NCBI GenBank assembly: GCA_036768485.1
Contig: JAVLUZ010000142.1
Coordinates: 18,101,735-18,165,734 of the forward strand
DNA from: Mermis nigrescens
Lineage: Eukaryota; Nematoda; Enoplea; Mermithida; Mermithidae
Direction of reading: 5' to 3'
Length of the DNA stretch: 64,000 nucleotides
The position numbers and the translations under genes were made by a program. The notes below the pieces were generated by a model, which worked only from the letters and a program-made list of their open reading frames with translations, did no database searches and had not been told where the DNA came from. This document shows, one piece after another, positions 31,201 through 46,200 of the stretch. Positions within the stretch are counted from its first letter, which is position 1, and every line of letters begins with the position of its first letter.

Positions 31201-34200
31201 ACGTTCTATGACGTCCAATGTTTTAACATGCATTGAAAATCTCAGCGAAATTCAATGATGGATGAGCACCAATAGTTGTTTATTTAATTGCTGCTTACCA
31301 GACGTGCACTGCTTGGGAATTCTGGAGGGGTGGTGAAATTTTAAAGCAAGTACCCTTTTTTGGACTTCAAAACAGCGTATATACGCATCGAAACATCGTT
31401 TTCGACGTTTCTGACGATGTTTTACCTTTCTAGAGCGTAAAAACAAAAAATCTCGCAAAAATATCAAAAAATTTTATTAAACTGAACAAGATATTAATTA
31501 AAAATTTCGAGCAAAAGATGGCGAAAAACGCTTAAAATCGCACATTTTCTATGATTTTTGGAAATTTCTGAAAATTGCGTATTCTGGAGGTACTATATAC
31601 ATATACATGCACACAAAAGTTCTGAGAGGGGATAAACCGAGTTTTCTCGGGGGGGGAGGGAAGGTTAATGAGTAATTTTGTCACGTATTCAATGTCAAAT
31701 TTTGAAAATTAATTCGTCGTATGTTATTCTCTGTTAATGGCAATATTTATGATTAAATTTGCATAAACGCAAATAATAAGGGCAATGGAATGAGCAGTAA
31801 GATCAAAATATACGAAATAATGGAATAAAAGTGTCTGGTTGAACGAATCCAGCAGTCTAATTATCGAAAAATAAGTATATGTCCTTGAAATTGTACTCTT
31901 AGATGTCATTTGACGTCTTTTCATGATTCGAACAATAGGGTTTAGTCCGAAAATGACCTGAGGGTGTGCTTTCCAAATGTCCTGGTAGGGGGATGCCCTT
32001 TCTGCGTGTGTGGAAGGCAACCCCAAGATCATGCATGCTGCTATTTAACTCTCACAAGGGTAATATATCCTATACGTATGCACATGCAATGGCTAAAAAA
32101 TTGTGGGTGGGGTGTTTGGCCATTTGTTCATGGTACGGGGTAAATAGCCTTCTAATTCTGGTCAAAACGGCAAAAAAAACAAAAATTAAATTTTGAATTT
32201 GTTTTGCGGCTTGGATGTCTTATTAAATTAAAACGAATTGTTGGATAATTTGAATTAATTTTATTGAATCAGGTGGGTATACGTGCAATTCTTTAACGAA
32301 CCAATGTTTCGTGCGGAAAATGGACTGCATTCAACTTTGCTTGCATTTTTCTATGAGCCTGAGCAGAATCATTTTCAGTTAAATTCTCTTTAAAATGAAT
32401 TCGAATGTTTCAAAATTTAAATTCAAATTCTTCAAGTTTACATTATTCAGTAAAGTTGCGTGTTTTGGACAATCGTTCTAATACTTTGTTTTTAGTCAGT
32501 ATCTAGAATGCTTCCTTTGGCCTAACTACGACGTTGACTCGTCTTCATTAGAACACGTACTTTCGATCGTTGTGATGGTAAACGAAAAGTTTCGAGAGCG
32601 CGTACCGGCCTGGAATGTGAGTAATTTAATTAAATAGTTAAAATTAAAATTAAGATTTTTCATTTTCTTCTTATTATTTTTGGGATTAATTTTGGAATTT
32701 ATCAGTATGTTTTTAATCATTAAGAAAAAATTTATTCAAGCACTGCTCTGAGTAATTCGTACCGTAATATACTTATTTTTGGAGATTTAGAGTTGCCAAA
32801 GTAAGATATTTTTTCATGCGTTTTTCAGATTTTTCAAAGGTCTCCTGAACAGTTTGGTGGCTTTTTCAAACGCGTTATGGAGTCGGCTTTAATGACTACG
32901 AAAGAATTGTCTCTGACCGAACAGACTCACACAATCATTTTTCTTATCAACTGCGTTGGCAGTGTGGTAATTTTCGTAGTATTGGTTTGTGTATGTGAAA
33001 TGGCTCAAAATTTCGGGTTAGTAAAGTAAATCATTTGCGGAGAGGGGTAGCGCCGTAGAGGACTTTCTATATTTAATCAAAAGCGCCTAAAAATACCTTA
33101 ATATAAAAACTAGTTTTCTTTATAGAATTGGACGAATTGGGAAAAAATTTCAGCTTTTAGAATTTTATGATTAGGGCTAAAGGTCAGATGCGATTTCCAT
33201 TCATTCATGTCAGATATTTTTGATTAAATTCAGTCGCATTTTCTCTTACGTAGTTATAGATCTATTTTGAAATTTAGTCGGAATAAGCCCATTTAAGGAC
33301 AACAATCTCGATAGCGGGAACGCACAGAGTAAATGATATTAAATTTTATAAAGCTTTGGGCGACCTCAAATTTCCCTACAGGATAAGAAAAAAGTGTGTG
33401 TCCTAGTCAGACATACACGTGGGAGGTTGGGGTTCTAGACCAGACATGCACGTTGGGGGGTTGGGGGTCTTGACACCCCAGAATGGAAAAATGAAAAATT
33501 TTGTGGTGAAAATGAGGCGAAATGTTGTCGAAAAATGGATGAAAATTGAAAATTTTCTCTAAATGTGCTTCGAATTGGCCAGAAACTGAGTAAGCTATCT
33601 TAGCACTTATACCAGTACCAGTTTCTGAAGTCAGTTTGGCTCAAAAAAGCTCAATTTTCGACCCCTCAGACCGGCTGACCCCCCAGATTAACCATATTGT
33701 GCGTGCGTCTATGGTCTAAATTTTCTGAATAGAAAAATGGGATATTTTCACTGGAAAATGAGGTAAAATGAAGGCAAAAACGGATGAAAATTGAAAATTT
33801 TCTTGAAAAGTGCTTTAAATTGATCAGAAATGGTGTATTAACGTAGTTTCAATACTATTTTAGCGCTTATACCAGTTTTTGAGATCATTTGGCCCAAAAT
33901 AGTTGAATTCTTGATACCCAGACCGGCTGATCCCCCCGCAGATCAGCCATGCTGTGTATCTATGGTCGTACTGCATGATATACATATGCGTGACTTTTTT
34001 GCGTTCCACTACCGTTCGATGAATTTTCTAGTAGTCTATTTCGAATCAGCTAATCACAGATCAACCAATCTTCACGATTACAAGAAATTTAATAACATTT
34101 ATGTAAGCTCTCTTTTGTATTCGCAAAATAAACGTTCGCTTGATTGGTGATAGAAACATTTAAAGATTTTGAAATTCATTTTTCTCTACGTTTGACCACA

Positions 34201-37200
34201 GCCAACGTCAAAATGCGTGCCTGTTCGCAATCGCGTGCTTCTTGAATAATTAATCGATTCATTGAAAATGGCAACATGCTATTGCGCTGTATTTTTCCAT
34301 AATGAATTGTGGAGACTTATATTATCGTCTTAACTTCTGAAATTCAGGAAGTGGACCTTGTCAGATCTCAGCTTCAAAAAATTGTCGGCTTCGCAATTTG
34401 GGAAAACCTACTTGAGGTATATTTGCACGTCTCATTAACACCACTGTTTAGTCTAGTTTTATCATTAATAGGCGATTTTGATTTGTTATGTAGTGCCTAC
34501 CTACATTTCTATGTATATGTTCATTCTTCAGCATGTAGAAGAAATCAAAATCAGCTTGTACTTGTATTGATGTTTTTCGAGTTTTGTCGTAGCTTCTCAT
34601 AGGTATATCATTAGTCCCACAGAACAAAAATTTCTGGTAGAGGTTACAGCACGGAAATTGTTTGGCAAAGTTGAGAAAAAAGTTTTATAACGTGAATTGT
34701 AGATTCTGGCGACTTGTTCTTTCCTATCCAGTCCAGTTAAGCTTGTATGAAATATTCATTTTTGTTTTCTCGATAAAGCAGGCTCGAATTTTTTCTTTTA
34801 ACCGAATAAATAGTGTTAAGGTCTTTCAAGAGCGTTAGAAACGAACTCTATTGGATAAACAAGGCTTTAATGGTCTGTTTGCGCTGAATCGTCGGTTTAA
34901 GACAGTATGAGAGTTGTTCTAAGCAGACGTATACGTGGAGGGATTTTGGAGATGTGGGAATTTCGTGGCATAAAACATCCTGTATAAAATGTTTAGGTAT
35001 GGGTAACTGAATTTTCTAGTAACTTTTATCCAATTCTGACTCTTTTCATCACTTGTAAGTAAAAATATTGGAATTTTTCGTAAATTTTGAGTTTTTAGAT
35101 CATTATAACTTCATTCTAGGCATTTTATGGGTAAACAGAATAAAAATGTGCTAGTCGGCGCGCGCCGAAAAATGTTTAATATTGTAAAGGATGCGTTGTG
35201 GTTGTATGTGGTTATATACGTTTTAATGGGATTTTACTACGAGAAGGGATAAAACATGAAACCGGGCGGGCACCCGAACAACGACGTGGACTAAAATTAT
35301 AAAGTTAAACGTGAATTTAAATATTAGTCGATGACGCGTACGAAAACGAAGAATGCGCGTGGGACAAGCTTGATTGGGATAGTTTTTCATACTGGAGAAC
35401 CAAAATATGTCATGAGAATATTATAGCATTGAGATTGATGAGCGATTCTGAGAATTGGGCTCCGCTGACGGGATTCTAACGAAATACGTAAGCGTGGGTT
35501 GGTTTTCTGGGAATTTGACATGGTACGAATACTTAATATTTTATTTTGACGTTATGACATGAAGGTTGAGAGAATAAGAAATGTTGGGAATTTAGAATCG
35601 CATGATTTATTAGCGAGAGTTTGAGATGCGCTTACGAAATCACGAGCTTGCAAATTGAATGTGATAAAAACAGCTTCTTTACAATATCTTCGCTACTTTC
35701 GTCCCCAAAATCACGCAAAAAATGTTTGATAGTTTAAAATCGTCTGACCTTTATTCGAGTCTTAGACCTCGAAGTAGGGGCAAACTTGGGCATTAGGTGC
35801 AATTATGTGCAATCCTGCACCAGCTATAGCAGGTCCGGTGCCAGCTACAGGGTCTGCCAGTTGCACCTGATGATATGAGTAGGAAACTTTCACGTGCAAT
35901 GCACGATAAGGCTGTAGTAATTGGTTGGCAATAAAGCCAACTCAGGTAATATGAAAACACTGTCAAATGCTTAAATGATCTGTGTATTTACGCTAATGCA
36001 CTCCCATACGTAGAACCATCACTCGAATTCTAGTGCACAATTTTAGACAAGCTTTATGACCAACCACTTTTCAGACTTAGCAATCAACCAAAAAAATTGG
36101 GCTTGGGTACCAGCTGGGGCAATGAGTATTGCTTAGCTATGGGTTGGGTAATACCCCCTCATTCTCCCCTATGGGAATATGTTGGGTAGAGCTAAATTTT
36201 TCATTCCCTGTCTTGAAATCTCAGCAGTTTGTTAAGGATTAGAGAATGAAAATAATCAATTTACGGCTGTTCTTGAAGAAGAAAGAAGAAAGAAAATCTA
36301 TAGACAAGAAAACACGAAATAATGAGTACCTGTGCATAAAACGAATCAACATGAATAACAAAAGATATATGGTCACAACTATCATGCCAGATGTCTTTTT
36401 ACGTGAGCACACTTTTTTCAGAGCCAACGCCTATTGTTATTCAAGAAGAACCCGAGACTGAAGAAGTTATGGAATGCTTTGCAGAAGAACGACGCGAAAC
36501 TGTCTACTGATCAATTGAAGGACGCTAAATATGCTCGACGATTCTTTTTCACTTTGCTTAATAAATTTGCCAATATTCTGGACAAGATACCGACTGCCGG
36601 TTTGCTCCTCATTATGGTTTTCATTACATTACATCGCACACTACATACTCGTACATACATGCATTATACATATGTATGAAGGTACGACATGTAGATTTAA
36701 CAATTTTCTGTTTTTCAGTCTTTCTTTTAAAAATGCTTTGAAAAATGAACATTTTTTGAAAAATTATTTCTAGCTCCAACAATTTTTACGATTTATAAAT
36801 AAATTCTTGATCGAAAGCCTGACTCGATTCCTTATGAAATAATGACCATTGCAGACCACTCAGTATGCATCGTTGTTGTAATGTCTATAGCTAGTCATGC
36901 ACAAATTAAAGTGAGATCTTTTAGATTTTCGAATGCGCTGGAAGTATAAATGTTCAATAATTACGAGTAAAAAGAGGAAGCGATAATATCTCTGTCCAGA
37001 ACGGCACAATTTCTACTTAACTTGACATAGAAAAAATTATTATTAAATTTTTTGATAAGACGAGGAATGTTACATAGCAAGCTATCATTATGACAAAAAT
37101 TAAAAGAAAGAAGGAAGAAATTGAAAAAAATAGAAAAAAATCGAAAAACGAATAAACTTAAAAAATCAAGCTTGCTGGCAGTTAGAGGAAGGCAAAAAAG

Positions 37201-40200
37201 ACACGAGGAATAGCATAAAGAGACATTATAGTGTTTAACAGGCGCAAAAGAATTATAATGAAACGTGAATTAAGTGAGGTATGCGTGCGTAATTTTATAG
37301 AGAATAAAAAATGCTAATTGTACCCGCTATAAAACCCGCTAAATACTTACACAGGTCCGTATCCAGAGATGATAGGGGGCACGTGCACGTCCCCCAAATG
37401 AAGCATGAGAATGATTTTTTCCTTTACTCCCTTTGCTGTTTTAGCTGAAAATCGAATAAACATTTAGGCGCTTTGCGCCCAATTCCTTAATTATAATAAG
37501 AGTCTAAGTCCCAAGCTTGCGGTTTAAACACTCCACTTTTAGTCTTTATACAGCCTAAAGCGTATTTAGCATCTATGTAATCTGTTTTGCATTGGTTTTT
37601 TTTGCAGAAAATGAGATTTGTTCAAGAGGGTGTCCATTGGATTTTCACCATATTTAGGACATGTGGGTAACAAATTTACAAAATGTACAGCGCTAGTTGT
37701 GTAAAACTTTTTTTAAAATTCATCCTGTCCCCCCTTATGTTTTTAAAAAGTTTGGTCGTGCCCACCCCCAAAACAAAATCCTAGATACGGGCCTGTACTT
37801 ACATGATATTTCATAGCTGATTACTACTTTTTAGTAACAAGAATACATGATCTTCGGGTTTGTGTGTCTTCAACCCTATGCCAGAAGGTTTTCGCCCATT
37901 TCACTTTCACAGAATCCAAGATGTAGGAAACATCCTGTTTTAAGCGTTTTTAGCGATATTTTGGTTCGTAAGCGCCAGTTTTTTGAGTAGCCATTTTTTA
38001 CTGTATTTTGTTGAATTTTTCTTCAAACTTTTTTGTTTTAATTGTTTAGGGAGGAAGATCGTGCGAGAGCCCTTTAAACACATTTTTGGAATTCTCCCTG
38101 AACCACAGAAATTCCATGCAGCATATGCATGGTAGTAAGCAGACATGCACAGCATAGGAATTCTGGGGTTGGGGGGGTATGAAATTTTAAAGTACCTTTT
38201 TTGGGCTCAAATATGACGGATTCACGTTGAAAACATCGTTTTTCGGCTTTTCTGACGACGCTTGATCTTTCTAGAGCATAAAAACATTTGAAAAAATTTG
38301 AGATAAATCGAAAAATTTGAATACCTTTAGCAAATTATAGTCATAAAATGAGTATTTAACGCGAAGCGCCAAAATGTGACACTTCTGAGCAGACAGATAG
38401 CTGAAAGCGCTTAAAACATCTTCTCTATGAATCTTCAGTAATTTTTTTTGGAAAATCGTGAATTCTGGAGTGGTGGAAGAATCTCTGAAGGGGCAAAAAC
38501 TTTTCTGGGGGTTGAACGCCCCCGTCCCCTCAAGAAAATGTATGGTAGTATGAATTTTTCATTTGTGGATCAGATTTGCAAGAAAGTGTTGAAAGAAAAT
38601 AAAAGCAATAGTTATACATACTATGGTTGATCGACTTTGCATTCAGTTGTTTGTTGAAGCACTTGCAGCCAACGTTAGATTCTGCTCGCTTTTGAACTTT
38701 AAGTTTCTCGAAATTCGATTTTACATACCGCTTTTTGTCTATTATTTTGCCCTATTTTTTGTGCTGCCGGCGAGATTGAGCGTGACCTTTTGCATTATTG
38801 CGAAAGATTTTTGGAACTGCTGATCGACATAGAAAGTCTACTACCCACCAGACGATTTTTCAACGCTCTATTGGACGCTAGTCACGTGATCTGTAAATGC
38901 AGACTTTCAAACCTCAGCAGACGACCCGTTGAGGGCAAGCTTTTTTGTCAGGTATTTTCAGCGATTGCACCTGTACTCTGTGTGCAATTAGGATCATACA
39001 TGTAACAGAGAAGCTAGGGGATTCTCACCTAAAGTTGTTCGTCCCGCATTCCCTGAAGCCAGAATATTTTTAATCCCTTTCCGATTTTTGGAAAGAAAAT
39101 CGAATTTTTCGGACGGTTTTCGGTGTTATTTTGGCCGTTTCCGGCCAAAAACTGGAGGTCATCCACCCCCCCCTAAGGATGGCCGGGGACTTCATTTAAA
39201 ATTTCGAGCCGTTACACGTATGATTAGGCTAGCAATAGTATGTGTAGGTGCGGTATGGAAATCCCTCGTCTTAGGTCGGTTTGAGACTCTAATCTAGTGC
39301 GTACATTCGGCCAACTAACTCGATTTTTTTGCCGAAATTCACTGTACGAATGCTCGTAAATAGATTAAAATCTCAAAAATAAAAAGACACTTTAATTCTC
39401 ATCTCAACGCCATATAACTTTTTATGTTCACGCGTGTTTATGACGAGGGATGCTTCAAAGTTTCCCAAGGTCGAAAGTTCAGGGGGGTGGAATCCCAAAA
39501 TCTAGGCCCACTAAATTTAGAGTCTAGCGTTTTTTGCAGGTCAAATGTGAAAAATGGCTAAAACATCCTGTAAAGCATGTTGTAATGTGAAAAACTGCAT
39601 TTTAAACTACTTTTTGTCCCATTCTGACTAGTTCCGTCACCCTTAGAAGTAAAAAATATACGAATTCATCGAAAATATTGACTTTTCAGATCAGTATTAG
39701 TTCATTCTAGGTATTTTATGGGTAAACAAGACAGAAATGTATTAGTCAGCGCGAAGCGCCGAAAAAATTTTAATATCTTCGCTGCTTTTGTTCCCAAAAA
39801 TCATGCAGAAAATGTTTGATATATCAAAATCGTCTGACAGTGATTCAAGTCTCGAACCCTGAGGTGGGGGTAATAACCCCCTCACCCCCTATGGGAATGT
39901 GTGGCATGCATGGCTAGAGTGACTACTGACTTGGCTAGGGAAAGGGTTGAAATTCAGGACCTGCGGTCGGAATTGGGTGAGACTATGGATTAAATTAAAA
40001 ATTTATATCCTTTCGGCCCGAACTTTGAGCCTTTATTCATCCTTATATTCTGTTGAGGTTTGCTAGATAATGTCATAACATACCATCATATGTTTTAATC
40101 AGTGTTTTTTGTATGAAGTCCGTTTGTTCATGTACAAAGATGGTCTCTAAAAGTCCTTGTACATTTTGTACACACAAATTTCTGGGTACTATAATATGGT

Positions 40201-43200
40201 ACAGAAGCGGTTTTAGTGTGGCAAAAACAGTTGTTCGACCTTTGGTAGTGTATTTTGGCTAATTTTTGAGTTTCTGAGGGCAAAAATCTTTAATAACAGT
40301 CTCAAAACGGTGCGAAGCGCCGAAAAATTTGGCATTTTTTTCTTTCAAAATGCAATTTCTGACTTTATAAAGATATATAAAACACACAATTACTAATTTC
40401 GGCACAAAGCGCCGAAAACTTTTGCGAATTTCGGACCTTTTTTGCAATTTTTGTCTTCCCAAAAATCTTTGTATATGTACAAAGACGGTCCGCAAAAGTC
40501 TTTGTACATCGGGAAAAATCATCCCCGAATAGAAAAAAACACTGGTTTTAACACACCATTATTCAAGCATACGTCGACGACGTCTTATCTGTTAACACTG
40601 GTTTCGCAAACCTATTCAATGTAGGTAAAGCGAGTACCATACATAATCCTATTCGCGATTTTCCGAAAATTTTTGAAAAAAATTAGTAAAATAGGTGCTT
40701 CCTAAGCATTTTTCGTGATCTGTTTGCTTCAAAGTGTCAAATTTCCGGCGCTTCGTGCCTTGCACTCATTTTCGATCATATTTTGTTCCATTTAATCAAT
40801 TTTTTGTTGATATTGTTCCGAAATTTTTATGTTTTATGCTCTGGAAAGATAGAGCATTGTCAGGAAACTCTAAGAAATGTTTTTTGGGGCTTTAAAATTT
40901 CAACCTGTCCAGAATCCCCATGCTGTGGCTGTCTGGCGGGTACGTATTTAAATGTCAATGTTATTAAATTATAGTTAGCCTTGGGCGAAAATTGTTCAAT
41001 AGTATTCGGCGCACATACTTGTCCGCGGTCAAAAGCTCTGGGGAGGGTTAAACCGAGTTTCCTTGGGGAGGGGTGAATGAGTGGTTTTTTACCTACCTTT
41101 TTTCATTAAAATTTATGGTTGAATTTGATGAAAACAATAAGAAGAGCAATGAAAGGACCTGAAGCATCTAATTCTTACAAAAAATAAAAGAAAAATGCCT
41201 GGATAAATGAATTGAACATTTTACTGCTCGAAAAGTAAATATTTATACTTGAAATAACACTGGTAGACGTCATTTCGACGCTTTTCATGGTTCAAACAAT
41301 TAGTTTTGGCCCACAATCGCCTGATGCTTTTCAAAAGTCCTGGTAGGGGATACCCCTTCATACCCCAGTATGCATATGGGCTTCAACGGGGTCAGTAATG
41401 AAAGCTATTAAAATAATAAAAATGTGATGAAAAATACTCGACGTTAAAATTAAAAAAATGAAATAAATAATAATTATTTAATAAGATAAACAGATTAGAT
41501 AAACATTTGATTCTTATGCGCATAGGGGCTACTGGGTGCGCGTCCTAGTTGTCAGAAGAGGTTGTCGAATGTCAAATGATAAAGAAATACAAATGACTTA
41601 CTTGATAGCAAAATGACAACCATACATGATCTTGAGAGTTCGGTGCACTTACCCCCTTCCCCGTACAAAGTTTTTCACCACCCCAGAATTCGCGATTTTT
41701 TGAAAGTTTTTAAAAGTTTCAGAAAAAATCGTAGAAAAAGTGTTTTTTGAGCATTTTTAGCTATCTGTTTGCTAAAAAGTGTCAAATTTTCGGCGTTTCG
41801 CGCCATATACTCATGTTTTGACTATATTCTGTTTAATTTGTTCGACTTCTAAATTTTTTGAAATTTTTTTTGTTTTTCATGCTTTAGACGCTGAAAAACG
41901 AGACACGTATGTACATACCTACCATTTTTGGGCCCAAAAAAGGCACTTTGAAATTTCAACCCCCGCTCCCCAGAATTCCCATGCTGTGCATGTCTGGCGA
42001 CAACCCACCAACCGGCTTTTTTAGCTGCGGATGATTTTTTGTGAATTTTACTGATCTCAGTAGCGGATATGCCCAATGAAGCATTGGGTCACGCCTTAGC
42101 ACTCATCTCCTATATGGCTTCTGACTTCTAGTTGTCATGAGACTTGATCGCTGTGCAGGCTACTGAAGTCTACAGTGGTCGCCATGAAAGATGATGCGCT
42201 ATCATCCTCAGAATTATGATAGAGGATGCGTCGCGAGCGCCGCGTTACGTCCATCATGCGCTATCATCTCTTTTTCCCATTAAGCGCCATTAACCTCTAT
42301 CATCCCGTTAATTTGGCGATGCGGACGGCACAATTTAGCTATTAATAGCGCCGACAAGAAGGAAGCGCGGCGCGCTTCCTTATTGGCGCTATTAATAGCT
42401 AAATTGCGCCGTCCGCATCGCCAGATTAACGGGATGATAGAGGTTAATGGCGCTTAATAGAAAAAAGAGATGATAGCGCATGAGTGGACGTAACACGGCG
42501 CTCGCGACCTCCTCTATCATAATTCTGAGGATGATGGCGCGTCATCTTTCATGGCGACCACTGTACTTGGCTGGCTCACATATTTACATACACATGTACG
42601 TACTTATCATAGTTTCCTAAGATCGAAAGTTCAGGGGGAGTGAAAACTCAAAAGTTAGAATCACTAAATTCAGAGTCTAGCCTTTTTTGCAGGTAAAGTA
42701 TGAAAATGGCTAAAACATCCTATATAGCATGTTTTAATGTGAAAAACTGCATTTTTAACTACTTTTTGTCCCATTTTGACTAGTTTCGTCACTCTTGTAA
42801 GTAAAAAATATAAGAATTCATCGAAAATTTTGACTTCTCAGATCATTTTTAGTTCATTCTAGGTATTTCGTGGGTAAATAAAACAGAATTGTATTAGTCG
42901 GCGCGAAGCGCCGAAAAATTCTAATATCTTCGCTGCTTTTGTACCCAAAAATTATGCAGAAAATGTTTGATAGCTCAAAATCGTCCGACAGTGATTCAAG
43001 TCCCGGACCCTGAGGTTGGGGTAATACCCCCCTCACCATCCTATGGAAATGTGTGGTACTTTTATGTATGTATGTATTTACCCTGGAATAGTACTTGTAT
43101 GTATAAATATATAGCGCAGCTTATTTAATATTTGCAAACAATGCTCAATTAATTGAAACTCACCCTACCTGATTAATTTTGGAGGTTGATTGATAATAAA

Positions 43201-46200
43201 ATAAGTTATTCCGTTTCATGCCTAGGCCACTCCATGCTTGATTAATTTTTAGAAAAATTATCGATTCAAATACTAAAGAATTGAGGCTGCAGAGCATACC
43301 TGACTTATAACGAGCCGGGTAGAATTGTTTTTATCCAATAGAAGTTGAGAATCCTATTGATAAATAAGACGAAATTACGCTCGATTTTACATTACGACTA
43401 AAATATCTTCATGGACAGTACTTCGAGCAATTGCTCAATAATAAATAGAGGCAAACTTTTTGTTGTTTTAATCTCAAAACCGCTCAAGGGGTCATTGTAT
43501 GTATGTACGTCTGTCATTTCCGGTTGACTCGCTTGACCCATGACTAGCCCGACTGGCCATCTAGTAGAAGTGGCCCGGCAACATTTGGGTATAGTGTCCA
43601 CGTTTTTTAGCTTTTTCGGTCTAAAGTGGCATTTTAATGATGTTTTGTCAGTTGCTCGAGATTTTGGAATTTTATGCACAGTTTGAAATTGACGATAGCG
43701 ACGGAGAACCGTTGAGCGACAGTGACGTAACAGGCATACATTATGCAAACGTGACGGCCCTACAAGTTTGTTTTCCGATTTGTATCGTATTATAATTTGT
43801 AAATAATTTTTTATTTATAATAACAAATAACTTTTCTTATATTTTTATAATTTTTATACTTTAAATTAATTTTTTACAGTAATTTGCATTATTATTATAC
43901 TATTTTCATTAAGCTTGGATATTATTGTGCGTATTTCGATTTTAATTCTTCAAGAATATCAGCTACTTGTGTTTCAGAAAGCGGCTTGCAAGAGTTTCAA
44001 GGAAGAACTAAGAGAGTTTTGGTTGGCCAATGTTTCTAGCGTAGATACCAGAAACGGATTACTAAAACAATTTATTAATCTCAGGTGACAGAAAAAATGG
44101 TCGCTATTCGCCATTTTTTAATTTCAATTTCGTAACGTGCGTCTAGACATTCCGGATTTTTCTACGCTTATATTTTTAGACATAATCAGCTTTATCCCTC
44201 TTTCGTCCTTATTTCACTTTAAGATTATCTAAAAGATTATCTAAACTTCCACCGAGATGAGTGATGGAAAGTAACAGACGTACATATATTTCGGGCAATT
44301 ATTGAATAACTCGACCATTTTCTAAGCGACTCCTATTTTTCGTCGTTACTATGAATAAACTTCGTAGAACACAATTGCAAATGAAAAACAATGAGTGTTT
44401 GTGCTTGTATCATAGGTGCGCAATGTCAAACTTTCAGGGAGGGTTAAAATCGAAGACTCGGAATGACTAAATGGCATTTGTGGCAAACATATATTCAGCC
44501 TTTATGAACTCGCATGTAGCTGTATAGCGTTCTTGGACTATAAATAGCTATTCAGCTCTTGTTTGTAATCAGAAAAACAGCTATAAATCCTTTTATATAG
44601 CATTTTTGAACTCAGAAGGTTTGCTTCTGAGTCCAGAAAAGACCGTAATAGCTGGTTTCCTGAGCCCTCAAAATGGCTATATACATGGCAATGTTTTTCG
44701 ACCAAAATGGTCATATAGCCAGGGCCGCATTTAGTGGTGGCTTGGGGGGGGAGTCGCCCCCTTTTAATGCCGAAAAAAATCTTTAAAGGTAAGATAGTGC
44801 ACAAAAAGATAGAAAAAATGTGTCCTTTGGCTCAAGCACAACGAACTTTTATAGGCTTTGAAATGGAAAATTTTTTTTCAAGAACTTCGAATTTTATGAA
44901 ATTAATGGATAGAGTATGTCTAAAAATGTAGTTTTTGCGAGCTATCTCGACGGGCTTTTCGAGATATAGACCAGTTTATGTTGCCCCCATGGCCGAATCC
45001 TGGATAACGGGCCAGCATATAGCTATCAGGTTTTGAAGCTCAGGGGTAATACCCCCTCTCACTTCTCCCCGTGCACATGCTTGGTATACATCATTGCCGT
45101 ATTAAGAACTTCCTTAATTGAGAGTAATTTTTTTGAGGTTTTTCTATTTGTGCATACATAAATTAATATGCTTAATTTAAAGTATGCTTCGAATCAAGAA
45201 TTCAAAATTTGTATAAAGCATTCAGTGAATAATAGAATCATTGATGCATTTAGTTTTATCTTTCAACATTACCTACGTTACGTATGCAGTCGATTCATTT
45301 TAACCCGGCGAATTTTCAATTTTCAATTATTTTAAATTTTTCTCATGAATTTTAATCATCACTTGTAATCACTTTTACTATATTTTTTAATTTATGTCAA
45401 GAATTACCGTAAAGGGTGATATTGTGCGTAAAATCTAGGCAATAAGTTTGATCATCATGCACCATCTGTATGACAATTATATAATTTCTTATGCAATAAA
45501 AAGTGCTTGAAGAAAATAATGATTAAAATGTTCTCTCATGTGATGGCTGAAGCACTATAAAGCCTTGCCTGCTACAGCGAATTGTAGCATACATAAATTT
45601 AGAGTCCTATATTTTGATAATGTTAGGAGCCAGACACAAATACACGAATTACAGTCAATATGATGCTTTTGCGAAATAAGACCGGGTTATTAACATTTTT
45701 AGGCTATTTCGATTGTGTTATGACTCTTTTAACTATACAAATACGCATATTCATGAATCCGGCGCGAATCGCCAGAAAAATTCCGTTTTTGGATCATTTT
45801 CATTCAATTTTAGGCTAATGAGGCAGTGAGTGGATGATTAATCCAAAATTTTGTATTTTATATTGCTTTTGCCCCCAAACAACAAAGCAGAAACGTTCCA
45901 TATCTTTATCATTGTCTGACAGTGCCTGTCTATCTGATCCCTCAGCATTTTAATATCCCTCTTTCAACCACTATATGCATTGTACATGCATTATATAGCG
46001 TTCAGGCGTGAATGACTGATCAGTTCTGCATTGCATCCTAAGCTTATAGTACTCGTAGTTTATCTAGAAATATGCATCTTCATATTCAAACAAAGCAACA
46101 AAAGCAACCTGAGAAGAGCATACCTATTCAATTGTTATACTGTTAAAAGGATCAGTCATATCACTCTAGTATGTACATATGTAGTTTTGTTTGCAAGCAT

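Larger units (their letters stand above)
38952..43651 (+). other. AQR intron 8 (4.7 kb, at least six insertions)
   Basis: 38995-39225 (GCCGTTACACG family); 39454-39906 (GGCGCG-hairpin repeat); 40100-40544 (TTTGTACA MITE); 40690-40940 and 41650-41995 (inverse GCACAGCATG family); 41030-41390 (CCTGGTAGGGG family); 42173-42563 (palindrome); 42608-43055 (GGCGCG-hairpin repeat). Confidence 0.75.

Noticed and set aside
31724..32032. 102-codon minus-strand open frame
   Set aside because: Lies inside a MITE copy whose relatives at 41030 and 61065 do not keep it open.
43398..43748. 116-codon minus-strand open frame
   Set aside because: Antisense shadow over AQR exon 9.
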